This document shows, one piece after another, positions 5,665 to 8,346 of a stretch of DNA of 8,346 nucleotides. Both the position numbers and the translations under genes were made by a program. Below the pieces are notes generated by a model. That model was not told where the DNA came from and searched no databases. It was given only the letters and a program-made list of their open reading frames with translations. Positions within the stretch are counted from its first letter, which is position 1. Each line of letters begins with the position of its first letter. This DNA comes from Bacillota bacterium (GTDB lineage: Bacteria > Bacillota > Clostridia > Christensenellales > SZUA-584), in contig JAEZIZ010000064.1 of NCBI GenBank assembly GCA_023415915.1, forward strand, positions 1 to 8,346, read 5' to 3'.

Positions 5665-6681
5665 CTATGCGAACTTAAACATCACCTTTACCGGCTTGCC
5701 TGTCATCTGCTCCGCGAAAGCCTTTTCACAATCTTCCGGCGCAAATACGCAGTCCACAAAATCATCAAGATTGATAAGCTTGAACGCCTCGATAGCCCTC
5801 GGGAACATATACGGAGACTGATATACGCCGCAAATCCTCGCTTCGCGTATCCACAGATCGAAAAGATCGAGCGGATATTTTACACCGGGGTACAGCGCGA
5901 AAAACTCCAATAGGCCGCCGCGCGAGAGTATGTCGTACGCGGGCTGGCATGCTCTTGGCGAGCCCGAAGTCTCGATTACCACGTCGTATCCCAAACCGTC
6001 CGTTATTTTCATGCACTCGGCCTTAACGTCCTGATGCACAGGGTCAATAGTATATTTCGCGCCCAGCTTTTTGGCTAAATCATGCTTTGAAACAACAGGC
6101 TCAATAAGCGTCAGCTTCGCGGCGCCCGAAAGCTTTGCCAGCTGCAGCATTATAAGCCCTATGCCGCCTCCGCCTGATATTGCCACCTTGTCGCCCACCT
6201 TTATCTTGGCCATGTCTATGCCGTGCAGGCAAACCGATACGGGTTCGATAAGGCATGCTTTTTTAAGGCCCACATCGTCGGAAAGCTTGAATACCTGCTG
6301 CTCGCTCAGCACCATATACTCGGTCATCGCCGAATCCTTGGCTACGACATTCGTGCAGAACTGTTCCTGCCCATTCCGGCAGAAATAGCACTTTCCGCAG
6401 TACGTATTGTAATAATAAGTGACCTTGTCTCCGGGCTTTAACCCCTTTACAGTCGCTCCCTTTCCCACTTCCACAACTACGCCCGAAGCCTCGTGGCCCA
6501 TAATAATCGGTTTTGGCATGGGGGCGAAATGATCGTCGGCTTCCCCTTTTACCGCATGGATATCCGACCCGCATATGGACGCGTACGATATCTTCACCTT
6601 AATATCGTCGTCATTGACGAGCTGCGGTTCCGGAATATCAACCAGCTTTACGCCCGGCATTGCATATGAGATCGCCTTCAT
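5665..6681 (-). CDS. Zinc-dependent medium-chain alcohol/polyol dehydrogenase (first copy)
   Basis: 338-residue cytoplasmic dehydrogenase of the sorbitol/threonine/butanediol dehydrogenase group, predicted to oxidise a secondary alcohol with NAD. Catalytic zinc ligands: Cys37 (ICGSDIH), His63-Glu64 (GHEASG) and Glu145 (LIEPVSV). Structural zinc cysteines: 95, 98, 101 and 109. The Rossmann motif GGGGIG is at 169-174, with acidic Glu193 after beta 2 (LIEP), suiting NAD. The open frame extends to a GTG at 6693, but ATG at 6681 is preferred: AAAGGTGG (6697-6690) sits 8 nt before it and overlaps the GTG, which has no site of its own. It lies 46 nt after the MFS gene, probably in one transcript with it. 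It aligns throughout with the paralogue at 4316-5329. The substrate is unknown. Confidence 0.93.
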   Translation of the reverse strand: MKAISYAMPGVKLVDIPEPQLVNDDDIKVKISYASICGSDIHAVKGEADDHFAPMPKPIIMGHEASGVVVEVGKGATVKGLKPGDKVTYYYNTYCGKCYFCRNGQEQFCTNVVAKDSAMTEYMVLSEQQVFKLSDDVGLKKACLIEPVSVCLHGIDMAKIKVGDKVAISGGGGIGLIMLQLAKLSGAAKLTLIEPVVSKHDLAKKLGAKYTIDPVHQDVKAECMKITDGLGYDVVIETSGSPRACQPAYDILSRGGLLEFFALYPGVKYPLDLFDLWIREARICGVYQSPYMFPRAIEAFKLINLDDFVDCVFAPEDCEKAFAEQMTGKPVKVMFKFA

Positions 6682-6727
6682 TTTTTGTTCCACCTTTCGA
6701 TTTATAATTTAATTCCTTATATCGCGG

Positions 6728-7915
6728 TTAAGCTTCCCTGTCCGCTCCGGCCGCTATTCTTATTCTGCGGTTCCTGAAATACGTTGCAACAAGAGAACCC
6801 AGCCCCAGTATTGCCAGAGCCGCGCCGGCCAGCAGGAACTGGCTGCGCTTTGTGGTAAATCCGGTAACGTCTCCCAGCGTGTTGAAAACTATAGGGGCCG
6901 CAAACTGCCCAAGGTTCATCATTGCCGTAAGCACGGCAAGTGAAAGCGCCATCGACTTGGGCGAAGCAACTTCGGATATCATTATATTGAATCTTGGATT
7001 TACTACGCTTAAAGCCGTTCCCAAAAGGAATGCGCCTATAAAGAGTATTGCTATGTCATTTGTCACGAACATCATAAACATACCTGCCGACGCGAACAGT
7101 ATGCCTGCTCCCAGCGTGTAGTTTTGAAACATTTTCGACAGTTTTCCGAAAATAATGCCCGCAATGAATCCCCCCGCCGTATATACCGACGAAAGCATTC
7201 CCGTCAGAGAAGCGTCGCCCAGTCCTTCCTCGCTGACAAACATGGATATGTTCATCGTAAACGCGAATTTCGCAGTGGTAAACAGGAAACAAATGACGGC
7301 TATATAAAACACCTTAGCTTCTACGCGTACTTTATCCGCCTTAAACGCCTGCTTGACCTTTCCGTCGTTCGGAAGGAACAGTATTGTCAGTATCAGAATA
7401 GGTATGCATGTTACGTACACGGCGAAATTATACCTCCAGCCTATTTCGGCGAGCAGGCCGCCCACAAGCGAGTTGAATATTCCGCCGAAACATGCGAACG
7501 AGCCGTATAACCCCATCGCCGAGTTAAGCTCGTCTCCGCTCAGATAATCGGTGAGTATGCTGGGAGCTATGGGCGTTATCAGGCCGACGCCTATTCCCAG
7601 AATAATTCTCATAATGAGTATCAATGCAAAATCGTCAAGCAATATGGGCGCAAGTCCCCCAAAGCCCACCATAACTATGCCAATTATCAATAGTGTTTTT
7701 TTCGGAAGTATAGTAACGATAGAGCCGCTGAAAAGCGCGAAAGGCACAACACACAGTGCCGGCAGAGACAGCAGCAACTGAACCACAGATGACGATACGT
7801 TTGGAAAGTGTTGTGATATTCCCGCTATTGCAGGCGTCAGAGCCGTAGACGCCATTTGAATTGTAGCCAATGCCATAACGGCAATCTTTATCTTTAATAT
7901 ATTTCTGTTCTTCAA
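6728..7915 (-). CDS. MFS transporter, 12 transmembrane helices (DHA1-like)
   Basis: 395-residue inner-membrane carrier of the major facilitator superfamily. Twelve hydrophobic segments fall in two halves separated by a charged loop at about 182-200 (NDGKVKQAFKADKVRVEAK). RIILGIGVG (103-111) matches MFS motif B, GSIVTILPKK (64-73) is a degenerate motif A, and GWRYNF (159-164) follows helix 5. The C-terminus is basic (RNRRIRIAAGADREA). The length is typical. The start is a TTG: AGGAG lies 9 nt upstream, and no in-frame ATG occurs before residue 14, which is already inside helix 1. It is the first gene of the set, 46 nt before the first dehydrogenase. It may export a product or excess sugar, or import a second substrate. 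A drug-efflux role cannot be excluded from sequence. Confidence 0.9.
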   Translation of the reverse strand: MKNRNILKIKIAVMALATIQMASTALTPAIAGISQHFPNVSSSVVQLLLSLPALCVVPFALFSGSIVTILPKKTLLIIGIVMVGFGGLAPILLDDFALILIMRIILGIGVGLITPIAPSILTDYLSGDELNSAMGLYGSFACFGGIFNSLVGGLLAEIGWRYNFAVYVTCIPILILTILFLPNDGKVKQAFKADKVRVEAKVFYIAVICFLFTTAKFAFTMNISMFVSEEGLGDASLTGMLSSVYTAGGFIAGIIFGKLSKMFQNYTLGAGILFASAGMFMMFVTNDIAILFIGAFLLGTALSVVNPRFNIMISEVASPKSMALSLAVLTAMMNLGQFAAPIVFNTLGDVTGFTTKRSQFLLAGAALAILGLGSLVATYFRNRRIRIAAGADREA

Positions 7916-7990
7916 TGTTGTCGTCTCCTATTGAATTACTCGTATGCAATAAACGGATTATCGATTGGGGAAATATAAATCTTTATGCTT

Positions 7991-8020
7991 AGTATAAAGG
8001 CATGCCGCAATTCGTAACAA
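7991..8020 (-). promoter_or_regulatory. Candidate sigma-A promoter of the MFS/dehydrogenase operon
   Basis: Minus strand TTGTTA (8020-8015), an 18-nt spacer and TATACT (7996-7991) give 4/6 and 5/6 matches to the consensus. The start point would be about 70 nt before the TTG start codon. An alternative further upstream is the perfect -35 TTGACA at 8140-8135, but the best hexamer at 17-nt spacing (ATTAAA) matches the -10 consensus poorly. Confidence 0.45.
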
Positions 8021-8134
8021 TACACGCTAAGGACAGCATTTTTAAATAAATGTCTGCAAGTATATCACCGCCGCGCGCATAAACACATTGTTATCGGCGC
8101 TCCAAAACATCTTTAATTTGTCCATTTATTACCA

Positions 8135-8154
8135 TGTCAAAACAGATTTTGGCA
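8135..8154. promoter_or_regulatory. Imperfect 8-4-8 palindrome, candidate operator
   Basis: TGTCAAAA (8135-8142) and TTTTGGCA (8147-8154) are complementary at 7 of 8 positions around a 4-bp centre. The left half contains the complement of the minus-strand TTGACA, and the right half ends 25 bp before the plus-strand -35 box. It is therefore placed where a regulator could control both directions. No known operator consensus is recognised. Confidence 0.35.
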
Positions 8155-8178
8155 TTTTATAGGGTGCCGGGCCTCAAT

Positions 8179-8207
8179 TTGAAAGTTGCGCGAAAATACG
8201 GTATAAT
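8179..8207 (+). promoter_or_regulatory. Near-consensus sigma-A promoter on the plus strand
   Basis: TTGAAA (8179-8184), a 17-nt spacer and a perfect TATAAT (8202-8207) match the consensus at 11 of 12 positions. Transcription would start near 8214 and run out of the right edge. No open frame with a ribosome binding site follows within the 130 bases visible. The product could be a long leader, a small RNA, or antisense to a minus-strand gene ending at the edge. Confidence 0.45.
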
Positions 8208-8225
8208 AAGAGTAAATTAAAAGAC

Positions 8226-8241
8226 TGACTATATGAAGTCA
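8226..8241 (-). terminator. Second hairpin with a T-rich tail
   Basis: TGACT (8226-8230) pairs with AGTCA (8237-8241) around a 6-nt loop. On the minus strand it is followed by GTCTTTTAATTT. The stem is short and would be a weak back-up to the hairpin at 8246-8266. Confidence 0.3.
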
Positions 8242-8245
8242 AGTT

Positions 8246-8266
8246 AAAAATTGCTGGATACAGCAA
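8246..8266 (-). terminator. Intrinsic terminator for a gene beyond the right edge
   Basis: TTGCTG (8251-8256) and CAGCAA (8261-8266) form a perfect 6-bp stem with a 4-nt loop. On the minus strand it is followed at once by five T (8250-8246). The stem is short, but its form and position, upstream of the MFS promoter and after a possible stop codon at 8305-8303, fit the end of a previous minus-strand transcription unit. Confidence 0.5.
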
Positions 8267-8302
8267 AGAAAGAACCTTGAAAATAATGCATGCTGAATAA
8301 GC

Positions 8303-8344
8303 CTAAGCCATGGCGGCATGGGTCTGCTGATGAAGGGTGTCTAA
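8303..8344 (-). CDS. Possible C-terminal tail of a gene lying right of the window
   Basis: One minus-strand frame is open from the edge for 13 codons (LDTLHQQTHAAMA) and ends with TAG at 8305-8303, about 36 nt before the terminator hairpin. That is the usual spacing between a stop codon and a terminator. Another frame stays open for 33 codons to a TAA at 8246-8244, but it would run through the terminator stem, which is less likely. The tail is too short to identify, and the call rests only on layout. Confidence 0.2.
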   Translation of the reverse strand, partial: LDTLHQQTHAAMA

Positions 8345-8346
8345 AC

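Larger units (their letters stand above)
7916..8346. other. 431-nt region upstream of the MFS gene
   Basis: Mostly non-coding and AT-rich. Going right to left it holds a possible 3' end of a minus-strand gene at the edge, two minus-strand hairpins with T-rich tails (8216-8266), a plus-strand promoter (8179-8207), an imperfect 20-bp palindrome (8135-8154) overlapping a perfect TTGACA on the minus strand (8140-8135), and a promoter (7991-8020) closer to the MFS gene. I see no complete gene. Confidence 0.6.

Noticed and set aside
8208..8346. Known riboswitch, T-box, tmRNA, SRP RNA, RNase P RNA or hammerhead in the right-edge region
   Set aside because: I looked for the conserved cores of these. 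Only fragments such as CTGATGA occur, without the partner elements, and the region is cut by the window edge.
1..8346. CRISPR array, tRNA or rRNA gene
   Set aside because: No regularly spaced repeats, no cloverleaf with a CCA-ready end and no rRNA core sequences were found by reading both strands.

Overview
The window looks like a piece of chromosome from a Bacillota (Firmicutes), probably an anaerobic clostridium-like bacterium. The signs are strong AGGAGG-type ribosome binding sites, sigma-A-like promoters, a lipoprotein-anchored solute-binding protein, compact one-directional gene packing, moderate GC in the genes and AT-rich spacers. This is inference from style; no taxonomic marker gene is present.

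All six complete genes lie on the minus strand and are read from right to left: a 12-helix MFS transporter (6728-7915), two paralogous zinc-dependent medium-chain dehydrogenases (5665-6681 and 4316-5329), and a complete ribose-type ABC importer: double-domain ATPase (2701-4212), permease (1701-2708) and lipoprotein binding protein (270-1655). A strong hairpin follows the binding-protein gene (194-226). The likely theme is uptake of a free sugar or polyol by the ABC importer, its oxidation in the cytoplasm by one or both NAD-type dehydrogenases, and movement of substrate or product by the MFS carrier. No kinase, isomerase, aldolase or regulator is in the window, so the substrate cannot be named.

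The left edge (about 1-185) is the left end of an IS200/IS605-type insertion sequence. It has the first 16 codons of a Y1 transposase (tnpA), a long hairpin that buries its ribosome binding site, and a short end hairpin. The element abuts the terminator of the transport operon.

Three non-coding stretches deserve attention. Positions 5330-5664, between the two dehydrogenase genes, hold a long-armed inverted repeat, a good minus-strand promoter, a symmetrical -10 box and a 15-bp palindrome, so the downstream dehydrogenase plus ABC genes may have their own promoter. Positions 4213-4315 hold nested inverted repeats. Positions 7916-8346, upstream of the MFS gene, hold a probable operon promoter, an operator-like inverted repeat, a near-consensus plus-strand promoter, and minus-strand terminator hairpins that probably close a gene lying beyond the right edge.

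Nothing here is clearly a new class of system. The best leads are the unassigned transport/double-dehydrogenase cassette, the IS200 left end against its terminator, and the structured spacer between the dehydrogenase genes.
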